In this document: positions 17,639-26,183 of the stretch, piece by piece
How the letters are laid out: each line of letters opens with the position of its first letter
Numbering within the stretch: position 1 is the first letter of the stretch
Origin: DASPKM01 sp963817075
GTDB lineage: Bacteria; Bacteroidota; Bacteroidia; Chitinophagales; Chitinophagaceae
Assembly: GCA_963817075.1 (NCBI GenBank)
Contig: CAWFMT010000004.1
Span: forward strand, 34,284-98,283
Length of the DNA stretch: 64,000 bases
Direction: 5' to 3'
Translations under genes and position numbers: made by a program
The notes under the pieces: generated by a model
What the model was told of the DNA's origin: nothing
The model's database searches: none
The model's input: only the letters and a program-made list of their open reading frames with translations

Positions 17639-17825
17639 CCTTCGCCCACCGAAGCTTAGCGTAGGTGGGCTCTGCTTTTTTGAGAAGCCCATCTATTGCT
17701 AGTGGGCTTCGGCGAACAAAGTCCGCAAAAAACAAGGGGCATTTTTGTTTCTAAGCGTTGCAAGCTTGCTTGCAAAAGTCTAAAAAAGAACAATAGGCGA
17801 GCGAAGCGAATGACATTTCATGAAT
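17578..17825 (+). repeat. Direct repeat copy 1: tRNA-Ser 3' part and downstream hairpins
   Basis: Begins in the tRNA at GCGGCGGTCTTG and runs past it through GCCCACC...GGTGGGC and AAGCCCA...TGGGCTT hairpins to GACATTTCATGAAT. The same order recurs at 18692-18985. Together the copies bracket one gene. Confidence 0.8.
17641..17720 (+). terminator. Hairpins downstream of tRNA-Ser
   Basis: GCCCACC is mirrored by GGTGGGC and followed by TCTGCTTTTTT, a likely terminator for the tRNA. A second hairpin, AAGCCCA/TGGGCTT, follows directly. Confidence 0.6.
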
Positions 17826-17836
17826 GAGTGCACAAA

Positions 17837-18538
17837 ATGACAAATGAAGAAAATTTAACTTTAGAGATATTACTCGATTTAGGGGAAAATCCTTCACATG
17901 CAATACATCTAAATTATGTTGCAAGACATGGCAAATTGTATGTGATAGACAATCACTTGGCTGCCTTTTGGACATTTCATCAGTTAGATTTGCACAAATC
18001 CTATAATCTACTTCACGTTGACAGGCATTATGATCTCATACCTTGCACGAACGTTGATGCACATATAAAAGCCATTAACTGGAAAATAGAACCAATTAAT
18101 GCCATTACTAGTCATACTGGAAATACAGAAAATCACCATTTTCAGTTTATTCGATGGGATAATTACATTCACTTATTCAACATTCTGAACCCATCAGTTA
18201 TTGAATTTGGATTATTTGTTACCCAAAAACAAGGCGAATTAGTATGGCAAGCTGGAAGGTATAAGGAGTTAGAGATTTATCAGTTGTTCAAGGAAGATTT
18301 AAGTAGTGATCGATGGATTTTCAATATTGATGTTGACTATTTTTTTACAAGAATAGGCGACCATCTGTACCAAATGTATCATGATAGTTTTATTAGAGGG
18401 TTTGGGGAATGGTTGAATGAAGAGTCGAACAATGCCGATCAGATCATAATTTGCCTAAGTCCAGAAGCTTGTGGAAATTGGACCGAATCGAAAAGAGTTG
18501 CTAATCTGATTCTTGAATCGTTCTATATTTCTGTTTAG
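17837..18538 (+). CDS. UPF0489 (peptide-arginase-like) protein between tRNA-Ser repeats
   Basis: A GTG at 17828 is in frame, but I prefer the ATG at 17837 (233 residues). Motifs match the UPF0489 group, related to arginase-fold metalloenzymes: VIDNHLAAFWTF near residue 40, LLHVDRHYDLIP (Asp/His metal-ligand pattern) and WIFNIDVDYFF (Asp-x-Asp). Some relatives hydrolyse peptidyl arginine to ornithine in RiPP pathways, but no precursor peptide or other RiPP gene is visible, so the substrate is unknown. It is cytosolic, A/T-rich, transcribed away from tRNA-Ser and flanked by ~250-bp direct repeats, suggesting acquisition or duplication as a single-gene islet. No integrase is present. Confidence 0.7.
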   Translation: MTNEENLTLEILLDLGENPSHAIHLNYVARHGKLYVIDNHLAAFWTFHQLDLHKSYNLLHVDRHYDLIPCTNVDAHIKAINWKIEPINAITSHTGNTENHHFQFIRWDNYIHLFNILNPSVIEFGLFVTQKQGELVWQAGRYKELEIYQLFKEDLSSDRWIFNIDVDYFFTRIGDHLYQMYHDSFIRGFGEWLNEESNNADQIIICLSPEACGNWTESKRVANLILESFYISV

Positions 18539-18691
18539 ATTTCGATGACTAAATCCTTCGCACCAGTAAATGGAGGAATTTGATCTATTAAGAAAATTTT
18601 GATACGAATTCAGACGAGAAATAGTTTCCATATCCGTTACTTGCAGAATTTAGATAAAGAATAAATGACAATATCAATAAGAAAGATTCTT

Positions 18692-18985
18692 GCGGCGGTC
18701 TTGTCCGCAGGATCCCGTGGAAAAACCGTTGACTGTCACAGGTCCGGGCGTTCTCTCAAGATGCTGTGCAGAATCCCTCTCTCCGCCTTCGCCCACCGAA
18801 GCTTAGCGTAGGTGGGCTCTGCTTTTTTGAGAAGCCCATCTATTGCTAGTGGGCTTCGGCGAACAAAGTCCGCAAACAAACAAAGCCCAAAAGGGGCATT
18901 TTTGTTTCTTAGCGTTGTAAGCTTGCTTGCAAAAGTCTAAAGAAGAACAATAGTCATGAGGGAAGCGGATGACATTTCATGAATT
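18692..18985 (+). repeat. Direct repeat copy 2 containing a broken tRNA-Ser fragment
   Basis: Repeats 17578-17825 but lacks the tRNA 5' end. Two insertions interrupt the tRNA part: ~18 bp after GGTCTTG (in the anticodon loop) and 17 bp in the T loop between GTTC and GAATCC. One TC dinucleotide is also missing near the 3' end. It cannot fold as a tRNA. The downstream hairpins and CATTTCATGAAT end are kept. The rest of 18539-19045 shows no gene. Confidence 0.8.
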
Positions 18986-19045
18986 GACGCCCCCACCAAC
19001 AACGGCCAAATATTCCGTAGAATGATCAATATCCGATTTCTTAGT

Positions 19046-19921
19046 TTATTGTAAAAAACTATCCAAATAACCGAATATTGTTTTCGTTTGATTCATCAGG
19101 CTAACATGGTCCTGATTGGGGATAATGGCCAGGTGTGATTTTGGCATTGGTTGCAAGCCAGCAGCAACACCACCTCCCAACAATTTGTATGTTTTTGCCA
19201 ATTCGATTTTATCCATGCCATCATTGTCACCTGATATGATTAATACAGGTGCAGTGATTTTTGCAATTTTGTCGTCGCCCATATTATATGGCTCTCCACC
19301 CAAGGCAATCATCTGTTCCAGGAACTTAGTCCATTTTGTTTTATCGGGCGCTACAGCATCATAGGCGGCTTGCAGTGGCGAATTCGCAAAATGCTCTGGC
19401 TTCATGGTCTTAAATATTTCTGTTATTCCGCTTACCCAACCATCACTTTTATAAACTGACGAAATGATGACTAGTTTTCTCAGCCGTTTAGGACTTTGTA
19501 TTGCAAACTGGTACGCAACCTGACCTCCAAAACTGTATCCTACTATGTCCGCGCTGTCAATTTTCAGGTGATCCATTACTTTCTCCACATCACTGGCTAA
19601 AGTGGTCCGGGATAATTTTCTATCTGAAAAAGGTGTATGTCCATGACCTTGCAATTCTAGAGCGATTACTTTTCTTGTTTTTGCCAATTCAGGTATTAAT
19701 TGTCCCCAATTCATCTCAATTGTATAATAAGCACCATGCAGTAAAACGATCGGCTTACCCTCGCCGTATACTTCGTAATAAACCTTGGTACCATTAGCTG
19801 GCGCGTAGCCCCTGTCGTTAGGTTTGATTTGTTGTGCATTTGATTGAGATGCTGTACCCATAAGGATTGCAATGAGTAAATAAAATCTAAGAACGTTGAT
19901 CGCGGACTTATTAACCTTCAT
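19046..19921 (-). CDS. Exported alpha/beta hydrolase
   Basis: 291 residues. A signal peptide (FYLLIAILMGTASQSNAQ) directs it to the periplasm. The alpha/beta-hydrolase fold is clear: IVLLHGAYYT (oxyanion HG), LELQGHGHT, nucleophile elbow DIVGYSFGGQVAYQ (Ser), acid region VLIISGDNDGMDKIE and catalytic His in PNQDHVSLM. Substrate unknown; peroxidase-like or esterase members share this layout. It lies downstream of a GH13 gene on the same strand with an ~80-bp gap. Its signal-peptide end (NAQQIKP) is mimicked in the remnant at 21580-21893. Confidence 0.8.
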   Translation of the reverse strand: MKVNKSAINVLRFYLLIAILMGTASQSNAQQIKPNDRGYAPANGTKVYYEVYGEGKPIVLLHGAYYTIEMNWGQLIPELAKTRKVIALELQGHGHTPFSDRKLSRTTLASDVEKVMDHLKIDSADIVGYSFGGQVAYQFAIQSPKRLRKLVIISSVYKSDGWVSGITEIFKTMKPEHFANSPLQAAYDAVAPDKTKWTKFLEQMIALGGEPYNMGDDKIAKITAPVLIISGDNDGMDKIELAKTYKLLGGGVAAGLQPMPKSHLAIIPNQDHVSLMNQTKTIFGYLDSFLQ

Positions 19922-20002
19922 AGTCGTATTTTAAACTCAATCGTAATACATTACCAACTCCTGCTAGTTGTAACAACAGATGTAACCCTCTGCAGAGCTC
20001 AA

Positions 20003-21568
20003 TTACTTTTTTAAAATAAGCGTGCTATAAGAAGGCATCGTTACTGCACCAGCTTTTATACTTGCATCCTTATTCTTAAAAACTACTTTATTGTACTCAC
20101 TGAGATTGGCTGGCAGGTTAGTACTCACACCAGCCTGAGACAGATTGTGCAACACCAGTACCGACTCGTCATCTGTAGATCGTACAAATGCGCAAAGTTC
20201 TTTATTGGTCAGACTTACAGGTTCCACTTCCCCATAAGTTAATGCCTTACTGGTGTTACGCAGTTGAATAAAAGTCTTGTAATGATTGTAGATTGAATTC
20301 TTATCTTTTATTTGTTGCGCTGCGGGAATTATAGAGGAGTCTGCACTATATCTTGGAGCAATCCAGGTAGTACGCGATTTATCCTGCGCTTTTAGATCCC
20401 AGAGGAATGGCTCCCTGATATACTGGTCAGGCTTTTTGCCCTGCATACCTATTTCTTCTCCGTAATATAAATAAGGCGAACCGGGAAGAGTCAGCAACAA
20501 TGAAGCTGCCATCTTCGCTTTGTCTATATTGTTGTTTACTGCACTCATGATTCGAACCTGATCATGATTGGTTAGAAAGGTGGCATCAACATACTCGGGA
20601 TTGATCGTTTTATAAAAATCTCGGATTTTTTTATGATTGAGCGTAAGTGAATCTCCCCGTTCTGTATTCAATGCCTTTATAATGGCGCCGCCCATATCAA
20701 AATTGAATAAGGCAGGCAATCCTTGCATGTATGGACCTACTATTTCAGCTGGTGCCCATACCTCTCCAACGAGATAAACATCCTTGTTCACCTTTTGCAT
20801 CTCATTGCGAAAATAAACCCACCATCTGTGGTTGTCTTTAGGCCTGTCATCAGGAAAAATGTGTCGAGCAGCATCCAGTCGAAACCCATCTACTTTCACA
20901 TCACCAATCCAGAATCTCCCGATCTTAAAAACTTCTTCCCGCAATTTGGGATTATCGAAGTTCAGATCGGGCATGTTGCGTCCGAAATAGGAGTAATACA
21001 TGTAGTCAGAGCTGTCCACTCTATTCCATCGGTTTCTATTTCCTGAGTCACCGGCTATGATCCTGCCCGGAGTTTGCGTTTGAGGATCGTTCTTATGTGT
21101 CCACACGTAATAATCTCTGTAAGGACTGTTAGGATTTGCAAAGGCATCTTTGAACCATTCATTCTGACTGCCGGAATGGTTCAGCACCATATCCATTATT
21201 ACTTTGATGTTTCTCTTGTGTGATTCGTCTATGAATTTCCTGAAATCATCCATGGTACCATAATCTGGATGAATGCTGTAATAATCAGATACATCGTATT
21301 TGTGATAAGAAGGCGATGGGTTCATGGGCATCAACCAAATGCCTTCTACCCCAAGATCTTTAAGATAGTCTAGTTTTGAGGTCATTCCCTTGATATCTCC
21401 TTTTCCATCTCCATCTGAATCAGCAAACGCCAGTACAAAGATCTCATAAGTGATGCCTCTTGGCCATGCACTGACATTCGGCGGTTTTTGGGCGCTTAAT
21501 TTTTCGACAGGCAGGGTTTGAATCAAAAATATCAGCAGCAATACCCGTAAAAACAACTTTTTCCTCAT
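20003..21568 (-). CDS. Exported GH13 alpha-amylase/alpha-glucosidase
   Basis: A 521-residue glycoside hydrolase family 13 enzyme with a signal peptide (LRVLLLIFLIQTLPVEKLSA). Conserved regions in order: region I VIMDMVLNHSGSQNEW, region II DGFRLDAARHIF (nucleophile Asp), region III DVYLVGEVWAP (acid/base Glu), region IV ATFLTNHDQVRIMSA (Asp). A C-terminal all-beta domain follows (LVLHNLSQAG). It hydrolyses alpha-glucans or maltooligosaccharides in the periplasm. The immediate upstream DNA holds only a SusD-like remnant, so its original polysaccharide-utilisation context may be lost. Confidence 0.87.
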   Translation of the reverse strand: MRKKLFLRVLLLIFLIQTLPVEKLSAQKPPNVSAWPRGITYEIFVLAFADSDGDGKGDIKGMTSKLDYLKDLGVEGIWLMPMNPSPSYHKYDVSDYYSIHPDYGTMDDFRKFIDESHKRNIKVIMDMVLNHSGSQNEWFKDAFANPNSPYRDYYVWTHKNDPQTQTPGRIIAGDSGNRNRWNRVDSSDYMYYSYFGRNMPDLNFDNPKLREEVFKIGRFWIGDVKVDGFRLDAARHIFPDDRPKDNHRWWVYFRNEMQKVNKDVYLVGEVWAPAEIVGPYMQGLPALFNFDMGGAIIKALNTERGDSLTLNHKKIRDFYKTINPEYVDATFLTNHDQVRIMSAVNNNIDKAKMAASLLLTLPGSPYLYYGEEIGMQGKKPDQYIREPFLWDLKAQDKSRTTWIAPRYSADSSIIPAAQQIKDKNSIYNHYKTFIQLRNTSKALTYGEVEPVSLTNKELCAFVRSTDDESVLVLHNLSQAGVSTNLPANLSEYNKVVFKNKDASIKAGAVTMPSYSTLILKK

Positions 21569-21579
21569 GGTGATTGTAT

Positions 21580-21893
21580 TGTTTCAATTTTAATTGAATG
21601 TAATTCTCTGGATTTCCATTTTGGTCATTGTCCAGGATCTGAAATCGAATTTTTCTGGAATCCCATGCTCCTGCACTTACGGGCAGATTCAACCTTATAT
21701 AATTCATGCAATCTTTCACTGCGAAGCGCCAGTTCTAATCGGCGTTCTTTGCGTATTGCAGCAAGAGCGGTACCCTGATCTGCACTGACTCCAGGTTTAA
21801 TTTGTTGCTCATTTGATGAAAACGCTACAGTCATATTGATTGCGATTATGAATAATTTATTAAGATATTTTAGGTTTAATATGTTTTCATAAA
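21580..21893 (-). pseudogene. Chimeric remnant: signal-peptide segment joined to SusD C-terminal fragment
   Basis: In one minus-strand frame, a signal-peptide-like stretch (YLNKLFIIAINMTVAFSSN, then EQQIKP) resembles that of the hydrolase at 19046. It runs straight into a short SusD C-terminal motif (ALAAIRKERRLELALRSERL). The reading frame then breaks before the expected QNPGY end. The apparent start at 21884 hits a stop after four codons in its own frame. It is too short to be functional and looks like a deletion product upstream of the GH13 gene. Confidence 0.55.
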
Positions 21894-22305
21894 GTAACCC
21901 AATTTAGTTTGATTGTTAGTGACTATACAAAGGTCGGAAGCATTTTATGTTTCTATACAGTGCAAAAACGACAAATTGAGGGGCGAATCCAGACAAGCCC
22001 TTTTATTTAAAATCCAAATGTTTTTGCAACGGATAAAGAATAAATAAAGGGGAGACAAAAGACTTTAGCGCATCGAACCTTTTATAGACAATTATTTATT
22101 TAAACCATTCAAAAATGTCAAAAATGGTATTAAGTGTTCGATTGACATCACTTATTTCTTTACCAATTGAACCGATCTTAGCTGATTGGGATAAGGGTGG
22201 CATTTTTTAAGCAGGAACCAATAAAAAGAACTAAATATTTCTTTTCTTCCTGATAACTCATCTGCCTTGCATCAAATATTCTTGAGGGCCATATTCAGGA
22301 AATAA
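21894..22305. other. Intergenic region without recognised features
   Basis: About 410 bp, A/T-rich, between the remnant and the first Crp-type regulator. I see no ORF, tRNA or strong hairpin. The promoter of the GH13 transcript may lie near 21900. Confidence 0.4.
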
Positions 22306-22959
22306 TTACCTCGGTGTATGTTCTTTATTTTGTCCCATAAGTTTTGAGGGAATAGGAATCATGATCCTCCTTGAATTATATTCGATCAGTTTTTTATTCC
22401 GTAATTCACTAAGCGTACTGCTTACTGTTTGCCTGCTGGTAGCTGTGAGGTTGGCAATATCATCATGTGTTAGAATATTTTTTACTTCAAAACCCAGCTC
22501 TGTTTTTTTTCCTAACTCAATCGCAAAGTCCACAAGAAATTCACTGATCCTGATCTTTGCATCTTTGAATACTATGGATAGCAGGCGGTTCTCTATTTTC
22601 CTGATGCGATTACAAAACTGTCTGTTCACCTCTGTGCGCAGATCGGAATGTGCGTCCATCCATTGTTTCATTTTTTCTGCCGCAAGAAAATGGATGACAA
22701 CATCTTCCAGGGCGATGGCATAGTCTTCGGGGTTTTCATATTCATCCAGTAGGGTGATCTCACCAAAAAGATTGCCTGGTTTCACCAGGTATTTGATCAC
22801 TTCCTTGCCTTGGGCATTCATAACAGCTATTTTCATAAAGCCCTCTTTAAGAAAATAGACATACTTGTTCTTCATTTCGGGGAAACGGAAAACTGTATTC
22901 TTCTTGAAGATCCTCACAGACATGCGGTTTTTAAAATCCGGTAGATCGCACAGGTTCAT
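22306..22959 (-). CDS. Crp/Fnr-family transcription regulator (copy 1)
   Basis: 217 residues. Residues ~15-115 form a cyclic-nucleotide-binding-type beta-roll (VFRFPEMKNKYVYFLKEGFM, KPGNLFGEITLLDEYENPEDY). Residues ~145-205 form the Crp HTH (ILTHDDIANLTATSRQTVSS TL). The cAMP Arg/Ser phosphate cassette is not evident and there is no N-terminal Cys cluster of FNR, so the effector is unknown. By eye it matches about three quarters of the residues of the regulator at 26184; the pair flanks a two-component system. Confidence 0.88.
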   Translation of the reverse strand: MNLCDLPDFKNRMSVRIFKKNTVFRFPEMKNKYVYFLKEGFMKIAVMNAQGKEVIKYLVKPGNLFGEITLLDEYENPEDYAIALEDVVIHFLAAEKMKQWMDAHSDLRTEVNRQFCNRIRKIENRLLSIVFKDAKIRISEFLVDFAIELGKKTELGFEVKNILTHDDIANLTATSRQTVSSTLSELRNKKLIEYNSRRIMIPIPSKLMGQNKEHTPR

Positions 22960-23141
22960 ATTTTAATCATTCAATTCTCCAGACAGGGTTATCTACATTT
23001 AAGATTTGCATTTTGCAAAGAACGAATAGTAAAAGATGTTGATTAATAGCAGTATCGTCCTTCTTTTAATAGAAGTTGTGGGACTAATGAGGGTAGTAGT
23101 TATACTATACGCCAAAAGAGAAGAAAAAACCGGCTATGGTT

Positions 23142-23780
23142 TTATTGGTCTATATCGGAAATTATATGATGGGCGATGGCATAGCGGGTGAGCTCAGAAT
23201 TGGTAGATAAATTAAGTTTTTCCATTATTTTGCTACGATGAGTACTAACCGTTGTCAGTGCTAATGAAAGTGAACCTGCAATCTGGGAGATCGTCTTCCC
23301 CAAAGCAAGAAGCTTAAAAATTTCAAATTCCCTGTTGCTAAGTAATTCATGTGGTTTTTTAACGGTATCAGGATTTGTCAATAATTTTTCTGCAATGTCC
23401 GGAGTTATATATTTTTTTCCTAAAAGAATACGCTTTACAGCAGTAATTAACTCATAAGGAGCAGCGTTTTTATTCATGTAACCGGATGCACCTGCTTTTA
23501 ACACTCTTACGGCATATAAATCCTCGGTATAAATGCTGAGGATTAATACAGGTAAATTAGGTTTGATCAGCTTAATTTGTTTTAATGCTTCCAGTCCACT
23601 TCTCCCGGGCATGTCAAGATCAGATATCACTAAATCCCAATCATTCTGTGCGACTTCTTTAATGAGTGACTCACCATCGCTAACTTCTTTTATTTCTACA
23701 GATGGATATTCGTCTTCAAGAATCTGAATAAGCCCTAAACGTATAAAGCTGTGGTCATCGGCTAAAATAATTCGTTTCAT
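23142..23780 (-). CDS. NarL/FixJ-family response regulator
   Basis: 212 residues: receiver domain with acidic pair ADDHSF, phospho-acceptor Asp in DLVISDLDMPGRSG and Lys in SGYMNKNAA; then a LuxR-type HTH (LSNREFEIFKLLALGKTISQ, VSTHRSKIMEKL). It binds DNA when phosphorylated. It lies 64 bp downstream of the MEDS-PAS kinase gene on the same strand, its obvious partner. Confidence 0.92.
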   Translation of the reverse strand: MKRIILADDHSFIRLGLIQILEDEYPSVEIKEVSDGESLIKEVAQNDWDLVISDLDMPGRSGLEALKQIKLIKPNLPVLILSIYTEDLYAVRVLKAGASGYMNKNAAPYELITAVKRILLGKKYITPDIAEKLLTNPDTVKKPHELLSNREFEIFKLLALGKTISQIAGSLSLALTTVSTHRSKIMEKLNLSTNSELTRYAIAHHIISDIDQ

Positions 23781-23844
23781 TTTTTCCTCTGTCCTTTCGA
23801 TTTTTTTCGGATTGCATTTGTGTTGAACAGTTAACCAGTTTTAT

Positions 23845-26016
23845 TTATGACTTGTAAGGCAGGCTGACGATAATTTTTGTTCCATTTCCTGGCGAAGAAT
23901 TCAATTCAAATTTCCCACCTAGCGAAAGAACTCTTTCTTTCATGCCCAAAATACCAAATGACTTTTTATTTTGAACAGATGAGGTATCAAATCCTATTCC
24001 ATCATCTTCAATAATAAGTAGAATATTTTCTTCACTAATATTTATTGAAACCAAAACATTTTTTGCAAGAGCATGCCGGGTAATATTGGTGAATGCCTCC
24101 TGGCACACCCGGAAAATAGAGGTTGCAACTTGCTCGGGGACCTTAATTTCCTTCCCTTTGATTGTAAATTTAACAGGTATGCCTGTTGTCTCAGAAAATT
24201 GCCTGGCCAGCCATTCTATAGCATCCAGCAAACCATGATCATCTAAAGTCTGGGACCTTAGCTCGCTCAATATTCTTCTTATAGCTTGATTGCTTCCATC
24301 CAGTAATACTATAATATTTTTAAGTTTTCTTTTTATGTCAATTGCATCTTCGGGTGTTTTTTTATCAATCCAGGCTATATCCATTTTAATAGCAGTAAGC
24401 TGTTGCCCCAATTCATCATGAATTTCTCTTGCGATACTTTTTCGCTCTTCTTCACGAATCTTCTGAAGATGTTCGGTCAATCGCCTTATCTCTTCATAGG
24501 ACTGGCGCAGTCTTTCTTCAGCTTTTTTGCGTTCCGTAATATCCTGGGCAGTACCAAACAAGCGAACAACCTTTCCATTGTCATCTGTCTGTCCATATCC
24601 ATGCTCCTGGATGATCCGCTTTTCACCTTTGGGTGTGGTGATGTGATACTCGATAGTGAAGGGTTCTCCTGTTTGTTGGGTATGCCTGCTGGTTTGCAAC
24701 GCAAATTCCTTGTCCTCTTCGTCTATCAGGTTTAATAAAGAATCATGCGTTTCTCTGAATGTTCGCTTGTTAGTGCCGAAAACATTGTATAATTCTTCTG
24801 ACCAGGTAAGCTTATCGGTTTTAATATCAAAATCCCAACTTCCCAGCTTTGCCAGTCGCTGTGCTTCGGCCAAATGAGCTTCACTCTGTGTTATCTTTTC
24901 TTCAGTAATTTTCTTTTCCGTTACATTGTGTACAAACGATAATATAGTGATTACATTCCCTTGCTCATCTTTCAAAATAGAATTATACCACTCGCAATAA
25001 ATTACCTTGCCTCCCTTGGTGTAATTACGATTCAGACTCAGGTTGCTGTTCACAACTCCTTTTATCAGTTGTTCGCTAATTGTGCCCACTGCCCGTATAT
25101 CTTCTTTATAAATGATAGGAAAGTCAGCGTCGTTCATATTTTTCCCAAGAGCTTCTGATTCCTTCCAGCCAAAAATAGCTTCGGCACGCTTTGACCATCG
25201 TTTAATAAACAGGTCTTTGTCCAGTTCGATAACCCCAAGTGGCGTGTTTTCGAAATGATAGGATAAGCGCTGGTAAGCCAATCGCAATTCATCTTCTGCT
25301 TTTTTGCGTTCTGCAACCTGGTACCGTAATTCATTATTGGCTTTTGCAAGCTGACGGGTTCGTTCAGCGACTCTCTGCTCCAATTCTTCATTAAGTTTCT
25401 TTACTTCAGCCTTTGCCTGTATTAACTCCGGAGACTCAACAACTTCCCATTCGCCCTGCCTTCTTGCTAATGCAAACTGGTGGGCATGCACAACCTCAAG
25501 GACCTCAACAGCTCGGCTCTTCGACAAAGAATAGGTACATAAAACTGTCATACTCTTACCAATAATGGAATCGTTGAGCTGTTTTTCATAGCTATTAAAA
25601 TCTTTCCAATCATTTTCTTCCAGCCAAAAGGTATCGCCTGAAACACGCATTCCTTCGTATCCAAGTGCCAATGCCCGGTCGAGTTTTGTGTCCCAGGCTT
25701 TTGACATTCTCTCTAAATTAAATTCACTTTCTTTGAGATACCAGTCATTTTCTTTAAAGATTTCAATGTTCCCTTCGGATATGTGTTGGTTCAAATTGGG
25801 AACTGCTTGTTCCAACGCTTGTTTGGCTTCTTCTATGGTAATTAAATCTGAGTTCGACACAACCCACATGCAGAATTCTTTACTTTCCAATCCAGCCTTG
25901 AAATAGGGAACAAGTGTGTCTAGTAGATCTCGTTTAGTTTCGTAAAAGCTGCAGAAATGCGAGCCCCAGGGTATTTCTCCCAATACATCAATCCCACTTT
26001 TTCTAAGCCCTGGCAT
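23845..26016 (-). CDS. MEDS-PAS-PAS histidine kinase (HisKA_3)
   Basis: 723 residues, no membrane segment, so cytosolic. Residues ~10-170: MEDS/DcmR-like sensory domain (GEIPWGSHFCSFYETKRDLL, ... MRVSGDTFWLEE). Residues ~200-250: coiled coil. Residues ~255-370 and ~385-495: two PAS/PAC domains (ending TEKKI and TERKKAEE). Residues ~515-585: HisKA_3 dimerisation domain with phospho-His in SIAREIHDELGQQLTAIK. Residues ~625-720: HATPase_c (IEDDGIGFD, SFGILGMKERV, NGTKIIVSLP). MEDS domains are linked to sensing of small organic compounds or redox-related ligands; the signal here is unknown. It is upstream of, and cotranscribed with, the NarL-type regulator. Confidence 0.9.
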   Translation of the reverse strand: MPGLRKSGIDVLGEIPWGSHFCSFYETKRDLLDTLVPYFKAGLESKEFCMWVVSNSDLITIEEAKQALEQAVPNLNQHISEGNIEIFKENDWYLKESEFNLERMSKAWDTKLDRALALGYEGMRVSGDTFWLEENDWKDFNSYEKQLNDSIIGKSMTVLCTYSLSKSRAVEVLEVVHAHQFALARRQGEWEVVESPELIQAKAEVKKLNEELEQRVAERTRQLAKANNELRYQVAERKKAEDELRLAYQRLSYHFENTPLGVIELDKDLFIKRWSKRAEAIFGWKESEALGKNMNDADFPIIYKEDIRAVGTISEQLIKGVVNSNLSLNRNYTKGGKVIYCEWYNSILKDEQGNVITILSFVHNVTEKKITEEKITQSEAHLAEAQRLAKLGSWDFDIKTDKLTWSEELYNVFGTNKRTFRETHDSLLNLIDEEDKEFALQTSRHTQQTGEPFTIEYHITTPKGEKRIIQEHGYGQTDDNGKVVRLFGTAQDITERKKAEERLRQSYEEIRRLTEHLQKIREEERKSIAREIHDELGQQLTAIKMDIAWIDKKTPEDAIDIKRKLKNIIVLLDGSNQAIRRILSELRSQTLDDHGLLDAIEWLARQFSETTGIPVKFTIKGKEIKVPEQVATSIFRVCQEAFTNITRHALAKNVLVSINISEENILLIIEDDGIGFDTSSVQNKKSFGILGMKERVLSLGGKFELNSSPGNGTKIIVSLPYKS

Positions 26017-26183
26017 ATGTTGTATAGCAAATCAAAACAAAAGTAGAACAATTATCAGGTTTGCCCTGTAAGAATCTTTCAGTTTAATTCCACCCAGCGG
26101 TGGTATTTCTGCCGGCTAAATCTAAAAAACGACAATTGTTACAGGCAGGTATTCAGTATGATAATTGATTGCTATAATTGCTT

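Noticed and set aside
17554..18985. A classical integrase-borne island at tRNA-Ser
   Set aside because: No integrase or other mobility gene lies between the repeats, and the repeat extends ~185 bp beyond the tRNA, unlike a usual att site. Kept only as an islet.
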